Counted from the stretch's first letter, positions 54,489 to 62,766 are shown. The stretch is DNA of 64,000 nucleotides from Haloterrigena sp. KLK7 (GCF_037914945.1 NZ_CP149787.1:868001-932000), one strand, 5' to 3'. Made by a program: numbers and translations. The notes: generated from the letters alone by a model not told the origin.

Positions 54489-55400
54489 CTACAGCCCCGG
54501 CACCAGCGCCGCCAGGTCCTCCGGTCGCCGCTCCGGGACGAGTTCGTCGGGCAGCACGTCCCAGTCGAGTTCGTCGGACCCGGGTTCGGCGTCGGTCTCG
54601 AAGCCGGCCTCCGCGGCGGGTTCCCGATCGCGGTTCTCCGCCGGCGGCGCGTCGTGCGCGTAGACGCTCTCGGGGTGGTCGACCGCCCAGACGTGGAGCA
54701 TACAGGGCGTCCGACAGGGGAGGTCGATGTCTCCGTCGGCGAAGTCGCGCTCGTAGGCCTGCTGGTAGTACCACCACGCGAACCGGCCGGGGAGGCCGGA
54801 GTGATAGTGCCACGGGGAGCAGGGGGACTCCGGTTCCGCGGTGGCGCCGATGGGGGCGTCGTCCGCCGTCTCGCCGCTCGCATCGCCGCCGTAGACCGCC
54901 GGCGGCTCGATCCGCTCGCCGTTCCGCGTCGCGACGAACATCACGCCGATCGACCGCCAGGACTCGTCGTCGACCAGTACCGACTCGGGTCGTTCGGGGT
55001 CGAGCACCGCGTCGTCCCCGACGTACTCCGGATTGATCCAGTGGGAGTAACTGTCGTCCTCCCGATCGAGCGTGTCGAAGTACGGCTGGTACCCCTCGTC
55101 GATCAGCGCGCCCACGTCGGAGTAGCGCTCCTCGAGGGCCGTCTGCACCCCCGATCGGAGTTCGGTCGTCGCCGGATGGTCGTCCGCACAGCCCTCCATC
55201 CCGTTCTCGACGCAGTGGCCCATGTTCGGCTCGAGGGTCGCGTCGGGACAGCGGTCGTCGAACCACGGCGTCGTCCCGGTGGCGTCGCTCCCGTTCGCTT
55301 CCGCCGATCCGACACCGACTGCAGAAAATACGGCCGTCCCCGCCGACGCTCGCAAGAGCGTTCGCCGAGAGACGGTCACGTCATCGGTACCGTCGTGCAT
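54489..55400 (-). CDS. Secreted Tat-signal protein of unknown function
   Basis: 303 aa. SRRTLLRASAGTAVFSAVG is a Tat signal. The mature part holds two Cys pairs (DRCPDATLEPNMGHCVENG and GCADD) and a conserved-looking HWINPEYVGDDAVLDPERPES plus SPWHYHSGLPGRFAWWYY, followed by LPCRTPCMLHVW. Four or more cysteines suggest disulfides outside the cell. No family recognised; His/Trp-rich blocks hint at metal or haem binding, not proven. GGTTTAC about 28 nt upstream. Confidence 0.75.
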   Translation of the reverse strand: MHDGTDDVTVSRRTLLRASAGTAVFSAVGVGSAEANGSDATGTTPWFDDRCPDATLEPNMGHCVENGMEGCADDHPATTELRSGVQTALEERYSDVGALIDEGYQPYFDTLDREDDSYSHWINPEYVGDDAVLDPERPESVLVDDESWRSIGVMFVATRNGERIEPPAVYGGDASGETADDAPIGATAEPESPCSPWHYHSGLPGRFAWWYYQQAYERDFADGDIDLPCRTPCMLHVWAVDHPESVYAHDAPPAENRDREPAAEAGFETDAEPGSDELDWDVLPDELVPERRPEDLAALVPGL

Positions 55401-55492
55401 ACCAGCAGTTCTCCACCGACGACCGTTGTAAACCCCCGTTGCCGACCGGAGTGACAGTCCGACCGCGTGATCCGTTTCGATGAGTGATGAGA

Positions 55493-56530
55493 CTACTCGC
55501 GGACCGCGCCCGTCCCCGACCGCTCGAGTCCCGCCAGATCGATCCGACCGCCGGGCATCGGGACGCCGTCGTAGGGATCGTCGGCGAGCAACAGCGAGCC
55601 GTCCAGGTCGGCGTAGTCCAGCAGCGGCGCGAGGTGACAGGCCGCGGCGATCGAGGCGTTGGACTCGGTCATACAACCGCACATCACCTCGAGGCCGTGG
55701 GCGCGGGCGGCGTGGATCATCCGCTTCGCCTCGCGGAGGCCGCCGCACTTCATGAGTTTCAGGTTCGCGATATCACAGCGGTCCGCGACCTGCGGAATAT
55801 CCGCGAGCGTCACGCAGGACTCGTCGGCGGCGATCGGCAGCGGCGAGCGCTCGTAGACGTATCGCAGTCCCTCGGGGTCCTCGGCGGGGACGGGCTGTTC
55901 GACGAACGCGAGGTCGTAGTCCGCGAGGCGCTCGATCTTGCGGACGGCCTCCTTCGGCGCCCAGGCCTCGTTGGCGTCGACGAACAGCCGAACGTCGGGT
56001 GCGACCGCCCGAATCGCCTCGACGATCTCGAGGTCCCCATCCGTCCCCAGTTTGACCTTTAACGTGCCGTGGCCGCGCTCGAGGGCGGTCTCGGTCTTCT
56101 CGCGCATCGTCTCCGTGTCGTCGAGACCGATCGTGTAGGAGGTCTCGAGGGTCTCCGCCGGATCGAGCCCCCAGTACCGGTAGAGCGGGACGTCGAGTCG
56201 CGTGGCGACCAGATCGTGGCAGGCGATGCTGACCGCGGCGCGAGCCGCCGGGTTCCGCCGGACGGTCTCGCGCATGCGACGCTCGATGCGCTCGAGTCGG
56301 TGGGGATCGCCCACGTCCTCGACGACCGCGAGCAAGTCGGGGAGGACGGCCGTCACCGTCTCGACGGTCTCGCCGTAGTGGGCCGCGGGCGCGGCGCCGC
56401 CGACGCCGACGGCGTCGTCGTCTTCAATGCGGACCGTGACGACCGCTCGCTCGGTCGTCGTCCCCCGGGCGATCCCGAACGGGTACTCGAGGGGCAGCGC
56501 GTGGCGTTCGAAGGAGGTCTCGAGCGCCAT
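55493..56530 (-). CDS. dgcA: Enolase-superfamily dipeptide epimerase / N-acetyl-D-glutamate racemase-like (DgcA-like)
   Basis: 345 aa muconate-lactonising subgroup. Catalytic KVK (K158, K160), metal ligands D185 (VDANE), E211 (EQP) and D236 (ADES), opposite base K261 in MKCGG, and DLDGSLLL as the capping acidic loop. Classically annotated as L-Ala-D/L-Glu epimerase. Next to a DUF1611/DgcN gene, four bases away, it fits the D-glutamate route in which DgcN acetylates D-Glu and DgcA racemises the product. That assignment is from gene pairing. Confidence 0.82.
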   Translation of the reverse strand: MALETSFERHALPLEYPFGIARGTTTERAVVTVRIEDDDAVGVGGAAPAAHYGETVETVTAVLPDLLAVVEDVGDPHRLERIERRMRETVRRNPAARAAVSIACHDLVATRLDVPLYRYWGLDPAETLETSYTIGLDDTETMREKTETALERGHGTLKVKLGTDGDLEIVEAIRAVAPDVRLFVDANEAWAPKEAVRKIERLADYDLAFVEQPVPAEDPEGLRYVYERSPLPIAADESCVTLADIPQVADRCDIANLKLMKCGGLREAKRMIHAARAHGLEVMCGCMTESNASIAAACHLAPLLDYADLDGSLLLADDPYDGVPMPGGRIDLAGLERSGTGAVRE

Positions 56531-56533
56531 GGT

Positions 56534-57556
56534 TCACTCGACGATGGCCTCGAGGACCGCGTCGGCCCCGAAGCGGAGCACGTCCGTCGCGGGGGCGTCG
56601 ATCTCGGTCCCGTACGCGTCGACCGCCTCGCGCGCGTCGGCGTCGGTCTCGAGGCCGCTGGTGTTCAACGCGCCCGCGACGATTTCGCCGCCCGAAACGG
56701 GCGCGGACAGCGACTCGTAGAGGTCGACGTAGGTCTGCAGGTCGGGGAGCGAGAACGACTCGTAGCCGTGGATCGCCTCCTGTCCGGCGTTGTGACAGAG
56801 GACGAGTTCGTCCGGCATCGACCCGTGGAGGATCCCGCAGGTGACCGCCGAGTACGCCGGGTGGACGATGCTGCCCTGGCCCTCGACGAAGAGGTAGTCG
56901 TGCTCGTTCCCCTTCTCGAGGACCATCTCCTCGACCGCGCCCGCGGTGAAGTCGCTGACGACGCGGTCGATCGGGTTCCCCCAGCCCTCGATCATGATCC
57001 CCGTCTGGCCGGTGGGGATCACGGCGGCGTCGTGGCCGGCCTCGCGGGCCGCCCGCGCCAGTTCCATCGTGGTCGTCATCTTGCCGACGCCACAGTCGGT
57101 GCCGACGGTGAGGACGACCTCGGCGTCGACCTCGCCGGCGACGCCCTCGGCGACGGTCAGGTCTTCGGGCGGCTCGCGGACGTCCCGCAGCTCGCAGCCG
57201 TTTTCGGCCGCGAGACGGGCGAATTCCTCGTCCTCGGCGAGGAAGTAGTGCAGCCCCGAAATGACGTCGCAGCCGTACTCGAGGGCCGTTCGCACGTCAT
57301 CGCGCCAGCTCTCGTCGAACTCGCCGCCGATCGGAGAGATGCCGATCAGCAGGGCGTCGACGGCGTCGGCCTCGAGGTCGGCCATCCCCTCGACGATCGG
57401 CGCGTCCTGGACGTCCGGGACGACGTCGTTCACGCGACGGCCGGCCGACTCGCGATCGAGGACGGCCGCGGCCTCGTAGTCGGCGTACCGCAGGACACCC
57501 AGCGCGGTCTTGGCTCGGTCGGGAAACTTCTCGTGGGCGAGGATCGCGACGCGCAT
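56534..57556 (-). CDS. dgcN: DUF1611 / DgcN-like protein (probable D-glutamate N-acetyltransferase)
   Basis: 340 aa. N-terminal Rossmann-like domain (LLIGISPIGGEF) and C-terminal P-loop domain with GTDCGVGKMTT (about 152-162), VIPTGQTGIMIEGWG and VEGQGSIVHPAYS. This is the DUF1611 layout; a bacterial member, DgcN, has been described as N-acetylating D-glutamate. Its stop is three bases before the DgcA-like start, so the pair is one operon. Function in archaea is inferred. Confidence 0.78.
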   Translation of the reverse strand: MRVAILAHEKFPDRAKTALGVLRYADYEAAAVLDRESAGRRVNDVVPDVQDAPIVEGMADLEADAVDALLIGISPIGGEFDESWRDDVRTALEYGCDVISGLHYFLAEDEEFARLAAENGCELRDVREPPEDLTVAEGVAGEVDAEVVLTVGTDCGVGKMTTTMELARAAREAGHDAAVIPTGQTGIMIEGWGNPIDRVVSDFTAGAVEEMVLEKGNEHDYLFVEGQGSIVHPAYSAVTCGILHGSMPDELVLCHNAGQEAIHGYESFSLPDLQTYVDLYESLSAPVSGGEIVAGALNTSGLETDADAREAVDAYGTEIDAPATDVLRFGADAVLEAIVE

Positions 57557-58115
57557 ACCGGATCATCGCCGAGGGTGCACTTAAACGGTCGATATCGCGA
57601 TCCGAGTGCGACCGATCGAACGACGTGCGGTGGCGCGCGCTGTCTGCGAGGCGCGACCGAAGGGAGCGCCTCGAAACGCGAATCGCGCGGGACCGACGGT
57701 CCCGCGAACCATACGAACGGGCGCGGAGCGCCCGTGAGTAGACGGGGAACGAAGTGATCCGTGAGCGAGGACGACCGAACGACAGTGAGGTCGGCCGACG
57801 ACACCGTGCGAGGTCGTCGCGAGCGTAGTGAGTGACGGCTTGGAAGACGCGAAGCGTCTTCCGTTGGATGAGTGAGTGAGCGGAGCGAACGAGCGAATCG
57901 GCTGGGGAGGGAGTGGCGATTCACTGTTGCCAGCACGAGCAGGACGACCCGACCTGCTTCCGCAGAAAGCGGTGAAACGGAGCTCCCACGAGAGTCCCGC
58001 TAGTCGCTACCCCGTCCGCTCGAGCGAGAAAACAACGATCCGCACTCGATCGCGCTCGGGTCGCGTCCTCGAGCGCGGTCGTTCCGGTTAGCGATCCGTT
58101 TTCAGCGATCTATTT
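57557..58115. other. Gene-free region with dispersed repeat copy C
   Basis: About 560 bp. It holds the promoter of the dgcN-like gene at the left, the repeat copy C (57625-57935) in the centre, and about 180 bp of ordinary intergenic sequence to the right. No coding frame stands out. Confidence 0.55.
57625..57935 (+). repeat. Dispersed intergenic repeat, copy C
   Basis: Longest copy, about 310 bp: starts GTGCGGTGGCGCGCGCTGTC, has several GAACGAAGTGA/GAGCGTAGTGAGTGA palindromic words and a GAAGACGCGAAGCGTCTTC hairpin, and ends GAATCGGCTGGGGAGGGAGT then GGCGATTCACTGTTGCCA. Ends match copies A and B closely while the middle differs. Confidence 0.7.
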
Positions 58116-58235
58116 TCAGTGCTCCTCGAGCGCGCAGGCGGGCGAACAGAACCCGCGATCGGCCGCGTTCGCGTCGGGGTATGCCTTGAACTCGTCACCA
58201 CAGCCGCTGCAGCTGACGGTTTCGAAGTCGGACAT
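58116..58235 (-). CDS. Tiny zinc-finger protein
   Basis: 39 aa starting MSDFETVSCSGC. Four cysteines as CxxC ... CxxxC (CSGC and CSPAC) make a one-knuckle zinc finger. Very small zinc-finger proteins are common and often conserved in haloarchaea, and some affect motility or biofilm; this one I do not recognise. A frame extended to 58301 has an unlike leader. Confidence 0.6.
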   Translation of the reverse strand: MSDFETVSCSGCGDEFKAYPDANAADRGFCSPACALEEH

Positions 58236-58329
58236 CGCTCGGTCGAACAGTCGTTCGCGCCGACCAAAAATGCCCCCGATTCGGCTCGAGCGACACTCCA
58301 CCCGAACTCGGACACCGGTCCCGGCCGGC

Positions 58330-59283
58330 TCAGAACAGCCGAAGCTCGGTCGTCCAGAACGACCGGTGGGCGTCCTCGAGCGCCGGTTCCGGGTCGCCGG
58401 TCGCGTCGACGGCGGCGGTGCCGGCCGGCTCGAGGCCGCTCTCCTCGGCGAGGGTCTCGACGACGCCGCGCTGGCCGACCAGGTACAGTCGCTCGATGTC
58501 GTCCCCGACGTCGTCGGCCAGCGCCTCCCGGCAGCGCTCGAGGTGATCGTCGATCTGGTCGTCGCGGATGCGCTCGAAGCGGGCCTGCGAGAAGCCGCCC
58601 TTCGAGTGGTTCCCCTTGACGTCGCTCTCGAAGCCGCGATAGTCGACGCGGTCGCCGTCCTCGTAAGCCCCGAGGGCGAAGAGGTCGGTCCGGACGAGCG
58701 CGAGCGCGTACCGACCGGTCGGCAGGAACCACTCGCGCTCGAGGGCGAACCGATCGTCCCAGGCGACCCGCGAGTCGGAGCCGGGGTCGGGGTCGGGCAT
58801 CGCCGGCGGCTCGAGCGCGGCGGCGATCAGTCCGGCGTCGTCCAGACAGAGCACGCACGGCGTCGCCTCGTCGACGAGCGCGGCGCGGTCGCCCAGCGGC
58901 GTCTCGAGGTCGACGTCGAACTCCTCGACGAGCGTCTCGCCGCCCTCGTCCTCGCGGAGAATCGCCGTCAGGGCGCCCTCCGGACCGGTGCGAAACGACG
59001 TCAGTCGGTCGACGACCGCCTCGAGTCGGCTCCCCCGGAGCCGTTCGCGCCGGCGGACGGAGCGGCCGGCTTCGTGGCCCTCCAATTGCTCGAGTTCGCC
59101 CTCGAGCTGGGCGATGCGGTCCTCGAGGCGGTTGACCCGCTCCTCGGCGTCCTGTCGGGCGGTGGCCGCCTCCGATCGGCGCTCGGATTCGGCCTCGTAC
59201 CGGTTTCGTAACCGCTCGTTTTTCTCCTCGAGTTCGTCGATGCGCTCCTTGAGGGAGGCGCGGCCGAGTAACGCGTCGAGCAT
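58330..59283 (-). CDS. Vms1/ANKZF1-like peptidyl-tRNA release factor (VLRF1 domain)
   Basis: 317 aa. Residues 1-70 form a coiled coil. The rest is an eRF1-like VLRF1 domain with the key loop GNHSKGGFSQARFERIR (224-240), in which Q233 corresponds to the conserved glutamine of Vms1. In eukaryotes Vms1/ANKZF1 frees nascent chains from stalled 60S subunits; archaeal members suggest a ribosome-rescue role here. Start at 59283 gives the coiled coil directly. A DUF5802-like gene precedes it by 35 bp on the same strand. Confidence 0.82.
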   Translation of the reverse strand: MLDALLGRASLKERIDELEEKNERLRNRYEAESERRSEAATARQDAEERVNRLEDRIAQLEGELEQLEGHEAGRSVRRRERLRGSRLEAVVDRLTSFRTGPEGALTAILREDEGGETLVEEFDVDLETPLGDRAALVDEATPCVLCLDDAGLIAAALEPPAMPDPDPGSDSRVAWDDRFALEREWFLPTGRYALALVRTDLFALGAYEDGDRVDYRGFESDVKGNHSKGGFSQARFERIRDDQIDDHLERCREALADDVGDDIERLYLVGQRGVVETLAEESGLEPAGTAAVDATGDPEPALEDAHRSFWTTELRLF

Positions 59284-59318
59284 CTGCGTCTGGACGAAGG
59301 GGTGCAGCGAGGCTACTT

Positions 59319-59693
59319 CTAGGTTCCGGCGGCGGGGTGGTCGTCGGAAGCGGACAGGCCGCCGGCCCACGTGAGCAGCTGCTCGGCGCGCTCGCGACGG
59401 GCGAGCAGGACTTCCCGCAGCGACGGCGGGTTGCGCACGTCGGTGTCCTCGAGCATCGGTTCGGGCACGGCGAGCGTGTTCGTTGGCACGGCGTCGTCGC
59501 CGTGGACGGGGAAGTGCCCGGACTCGAGTTTCATCACGAGCGGCGCGTCGAGGCGCTCGAGACCGTCGCCGGTCGCGTACACCTCCTCGTTGATCCGCTC
59601 GTGCTGGTCGCTGTGCATGAGGGCGCGGTCCCCGTCGATGGGGGTCACGTAGAGTCGTCCGAGATAGTAGCTCCGCGAGAAGACCTCGAACAT
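59319..59693 (-). CDS. Haloarchaeal protein resembling DUF5802
   Basis: 124 aa. MFEVFSRSYYLGRLYVTPIDGD, then HERINEEVYATG, LDAPLVMKLESGHFPVHGD and VPTNTLAVPE; C-terminal RNPPSLREVLLARRERAEQLL. I recognise the pattern as DUF5802, unknown function, strictly haloarchaeal. Coded just upstream of the Vms1-like factor and likely co-transcribed, which may link it to translation. Start at 59693. Confidence 0.8.
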   Translation of the reverse strand: MFEVFSRSYYLGRLYVTPIDGDRALMHSDQHERINEEVYATGDGLERLDAPLVMKLESGHFPVHGDDAVPTNTLAVPEPMLEDTDVRNPPSLREVLLARRERAEQLLTWAGGLSASDDHPAAGT

Positions 59694-60122
59694 GGTACTA
59701 ACACACACGGGCTGGCGGGATATAACTATTTTCGGATAGATTTATGTCGTCGGACTTTCAGCGAAGAAGACAAACATATATCGTCTACAGCTGGACAGAC
59801 GAAACGTATTAAGAGTTGTTTTCCATTGAATGCACAGCAATCAACTGTTGTGAGCGTCGGAAACGCTCCCGTTGCGATGCTCGAAACCGATCCGCGAGAG
59901 AGCGGACAGCGCGGCGCTCGTCTCGCTGACCGCCGACCGTCAGCGGGGCCGAATCGCCGCTCGGATCAACAGTTCACGTGATTCAAGAGCCAGTTGAACC
60001 GTGCTGACAGTGTCTCCGCCTCGCGTAAACGTTCGAACCGTCAGAGCGACGGTTACGGAGGGGAGTAAACGGTTCGAACGAAGGTTCGTCTTTTTAGTAC
60101 GTTCGACGGAACGGGCGCAGTG
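59694..60122. other. Divergent intergenic region
   Basis: About 430 bp. The left third is AT-rich (GATATAACTATTTTC at about 59720, ATAGATTTATG next to it) and holds the promoter of the DUF5802-like gene. The right end carries two direct repeats GTAAACG(G)TTCGAAC before the secreted protein. No gene seen between. Confidence 0.5.
60025..60080 (+). promoter_or_regulatory. Paired operator-like direct repeats upstream of 60123 gene
   Basis: GTAAACGTTCGAACCG (60025-60040) and GTAAACGGTTCGAACG (60065-60080), 40 bp apart (about four helix turns), each with the inner palindrome GTTCGAAC. They lie just before the TATA-like CTTTTTAGTAC (60090-60100). A winged-helix regulator gene lies downstream and is a candidate binder. 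Confidence 0.5.
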
Positions 60123-61058
60123 ATGACCTCTCGGTCGGTTGCGCTCCTCGCACTGGTCGCCGTCTTCGGGCTCACGATCGCCCCGCTCGTAAGCGGTGCC
60201 GTCGTCGTTCCGTTCGCCGACGATACCGGAACCGAGTCGAACAGCAACGCCACCGTCTCGACGTTTATGCAGTCGAATGCGGCCGACACCGAGAACACGG
60301 TTGACGCCGAACTGTTCACCAAGCGATACGAGGGGGCCGAAAACGAGAGCCGCGAAACGCTCGTCCTCGAGCGGACGGACGACCTCGTCGAGCGCCTCGA
60401 GACGCTCGAGGCCGAACGCGCGGAACTGCGCAAGCGCCGGGACGAACTCCACCCCGGGGAGTATCGGGCGCGGATGACCCGATTTACCGTCGAGATCCGC
60501 GCCCTCGAGCGCGAGATCGATCGAACCGAACGGCGCGCTAACGAGACCGACGTCGACGCCGACCGCCTCGAGGCCCTCCGTACCGACGCGGCGAACCTCA
60601 GCGGCCCCGAAGTGGCCGAAATCGCCCGGGAACTCGGCGGACCGGACGCCGTCCCGGGACGGGGGCCGCCGGACGACCGATCCGGTAACGGTCCACCTGA
60701 CGACCGAACCGGGAACGGACCGCCCGCCGAGCGCGACGACGGAACGCCGGGTAACGGGCAGGGCCAGAGCGCCGAGCGGTCGCCGGGGCAGAACGAGGGC
60801 GGTCCGTCCGGCGCCGCGGACGACGGCTCGAGCGCCGATCCCGGGCCGCCCGACGAGACCGGGACCGCGGACCGCGAGCGGTCCGGGAACGACGACAACG
60901 GCTCGGCCGCCGACGGCGAACAGCCCGATACCGTGACCGACGGCTCAACTCCCGACTCCGCTTCGCCGATCGCTGGAGGGGGCGACGGCTCGAGTTCCGA
61001 TTCGGACTCGTCGGCCTCGGACGAAGATTCGGCAGCCGACTCGCCGGGGTCGGCGTAG
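60123..61058 (+). CDS. Secreted coiled-coil protein with disordered acidic tail
   Basis: 311 aa. Signal peptide SVALLALVAVFGLTIAPLVSG. A helical coiled-coil part (about 75-150: LVERLETLEAERAELRKRRDEL) follows, then a Pro/Gly/Asp/Ser-rich unstructured tail from residue 175 with no transmembrane anchor. Start ATG at 60123 (a GTG precedes it). Function unknown; followed 104 bp later by an ArsR-type regulator, with which it may form a regulated pair. Confidence 0.75.
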   Translation: MTSRSVALLALVAVFGLTIAPLVSGAVVVPFADDTGTESNSNATVSTFMQSNAADTENTVDAELFTKRYEGAENESRETLVLERTDDLVERLETLEAERAELRKRRDELHPGEYRARMTRFTVEIRALEREIDRTERRANETDVDADRLEALRTDAANLSGPEVAEIARELGGPDAVPGRGPPDDRSGNGPPDDRTGNGPPAERDDGTPGNGQGQSAERSPGQNEGGPSGAADDGSSADPGPPDETGTADRERSGNDDNGSAADGEQPDTVTDGSTPDSASPIAGGGDGSSSDSDSSASDEDSAADSPGSA

Positions 61059-61162
61059 CGAACGGCTACCCGGGACACGGTACCGCGCCGAGCGGTGATT
61101 CTGATAGCGGTTCTCACACTGAGCAGACACGCTTTTCAGCGCCGACCCCCAATCATCGCTCG

Positions 61163-61819
61163 ATGGACTCCGCCGCATTACTGGATTTGCTCGGAAATGA
61201 GAACCGGAGACGGATTCTTCGGTTGCTCGCCCGCAAACCCTGTTACGTCACGGAAATCTCGGATTACCTCGGCGTGAGTCCGAAGGCGGTCATCGAACAC
61301 CTGCGCAAACTCGAGGAGGCGGGCCTGATCGAGAGCCGGGTCGACGACCAGCGGCGGAAGTACTTTCATATCGCTCGCAACGTCCGTCTCGAGGTGAACG
61401 TCTCGCCGTACGGCTTCGCGAGCAAGAGCGCCTATCCCGCCAGCAGTAGCTTCGACATCACGACCTGCCGGCACCTCTCGCTGGACGTCGCCTGGGAGGA
61501 CGCCGACGAACTCGACGACCTCCTGCGGGCTCTCGAGGACCTAGAACAGCTCGAGAACGAGCTCTCGCTTGCCCAGCGGTGGGTGCAGGGACGGCTCTGT
61601 GACGTCCTCGATGGGATCTCCGAGACCGTCGGCACGGGCCCCGAGAGCCGGATCTACGCCGACCTGCTGGCGAGCATCCGAACGGAGCCGAAGTCCGTCG
61701 GCGAACTCAGCGAGGACGTCGACGCGCCCCGCGAGGTCGTCGCCGACCTCCTCGAGTCGATGGCCGACGAGGGGATCGTCCGCCGCACCGAACGCGGCTG
61801 GGAGCTGACGACGAGTTAG
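61163..61819 (+). CDS. ArsR-type winged-helix transcription regulator
   Basis: 218 aa. N-terminal wHTH: LLDLLGNENRRRILRLLARKPCYVTEISDYLGVSPKAVIEHLRKLEEAGLIES-type order (helix-turn-helix at about 28-55, wing at 60-72). A middle domain follows (SPYGFASKSAYPASS), and near the C-terminus a second helical DNA-binding-like segment (PKSVGELSEDVDAPREVVADLLESM). The length and two-part structure are those of haloarchaeal ArsR-like regulators. It probably controls the adjacent secreted protein gene; CGCTTTTCAG lies about 30 nt upstream. Confidence 0.82.
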   Translation: MDSAALLDLLGNENRRRILRLLARKPCYVTEISDYLGVSPKAVIEHLRKLEEAGLIESRVDDQRRKYFHIARNVRLEVNVSPYGFASKSAYPASSSFDITTCRHLSLDVAWEDADELDDLLRALEDLEQLENELSLAQRWVQGRLCDVLDGISETVGTGPESRIYADLLASIRTEPKSVGELSEDVDAPREVVADLLESMADEGIVRRTERGWELTTS

Positions 61820-61837
61820 GAGTCGGTCGAAACGCCG

Positions 61838-62503
61838 TTACTCGATATCCTGAGTGAGCCCGTTTCGCAGATCGCGTCCGAAGTAGTAGCCGAGCAGACA
61901 GCCGACCAGCCCGACGGTAACGCCGACGGCGAGGACGGCCCGCGTGGAGCCGGCGATCGCGATGACGGCGTTGCTGACGACGGCCGAGACGCCACCGACG
62001 GCGGTTCCGGCGGCGCCCATCTCGAGGTAGCGCCGCTTCGAGGTGAGCAGGCCGACGGCGAAGGCGACGCCGAACATGCCGACCAGTCGACCGGCGATCG
62101 GAATCGCCATGCTGCCGGCGAACAGCCCTGCACCGACGAGGAGCACCAGCGCGAGAAACGCCCGCGGCGAGAAGTAGTCGCCCGGCGAGCGCCCCGGCGT
62201 GAGCCGGGACCGCAACCGTCCGAGCCGCGAGCCCGACGACTCCGGGGACGCGTCCGCAGCCGGCGCGGGGCCGTCGGACGACCGCACCGAGTCGGTCCCG
62301 AGCGGATCGTCGGCGGCTCCGACGTCCGCGCCCGCGTCCGGTCGATTCTCCGGCGTCGAGGCCGTTCCGGTCCCGGGATCGGCCTCGACGTCCGACTCCG
62401 AGAGCAGGCTCTCGGTCTCCTCGAGGAGGTCGTCGGTGTCCCGGCTCTCGGTGACCTCGTCCGAGCGGTCGCTCATGCGTTCTCGTTGGGCAGCCGACAG
62501 CAT
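61838..62503 (-). CDS. Membrane protein with acidic N-terminal half
   Basis: 221 aa. The first 105 residues are acidic and low-complexity; four hydrophobic helices follow (AFLALVLLVGAGLFAGSM, LVGMFGVAFAVGLL, AAGTAVGGVSAVVSNAV, VLAVGVTVGLVGCLLGYYFG). Resembles DUF456-like membrane proteins loosely. Start at 62503 (MLSAAQRE) is chosen from the shared TATA box 26-27 nt upstream; a second ATG at 62476 exists. Function unknown. Confidence 0.75.
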   Translation of the reverse strand: MLSAAQRERMSDRSDEVTESRDTDDLLEETESLLSESDVEADPGTGTASTPENRPDAGADVGAADDPLGTDSVRSSDGPAPAADASPESSGSRLGRLRSRLTPGRSPGDYFSPRAFLALVLLVGAGLFAGSMAIPIAGRLVGMFGVAFAVGLLTSKRRYLEMGAAGTAVGGVSAVVSNAVIAIAGSTRAVLAVGVTVGLVGCLLGYYFGRDLRNGLTQDIE

Positions 62504-62525
62504 GGGTCTTTCCCATCGGCCAGAG

Positions 62526-62533
62526 GATATACG
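62526..62533. promoter_or_regulatory. Shared symmetric TATA box of a divergent membrane-protein pair
   Basis: GATATACG / CGTATATC is centred 26.5 nt from the minus-strand start 62503 and 27.5 nt from the plus-strand start 62557. It is the same geometry as at 45953-45960. Confidence 0.6.
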
Positions 62534-62556
62534 ACCGCGGACCGCCCACCGGCGGT

Positions 62557-62766
62557 ATGAGCTGGCTCCCGCTCGCGACGTTCGGCCTCTTCGCGGCCGG
62601 CGCCGGCGTCCTCTGTTACGTGCTCGTCGCGAACGTAGAGCCACAGCCGGAGTATCCGGAGCTGATGACCGATCTGGTCCGGCTGCTCGGTCTGGGGATC
62701 GCGCTCGGCGGGCTCGCGATCGGTGCCGTCTTCCTGCGGGCCGCTGCCGGTGCGTACGTGTCGTGA
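62557..62766 (+). CDS. Small two-helix membrane protein
   Basis: 69 aa. Two hydrophobic helices (LATFGLFAAGAGVLCYVLVAN and LLGLGIALGGLAIGAVFLRAAA) joined by an acidic, Pro-containing loop (EPQPEYPE). No family recognised. Promoter: the TATA element about 27 nt upstream shared with the divergent gene. Confidence 0.65.
   Translation: MSWLPLATFGLFAAGAGVLCYVLVANVEPQPEYPELMTDLVRLLGLGIALGGLAIGAVFLRAAAGAYVS

Noticed and set aside
57557-58115. CRISPR array or tRNA in the repeat-rich intergenic regions
   Set aside because: Repeats are palindromic words with irregular spacing and no unique spacers of constant length; no cloverleaf could be folded by eye.
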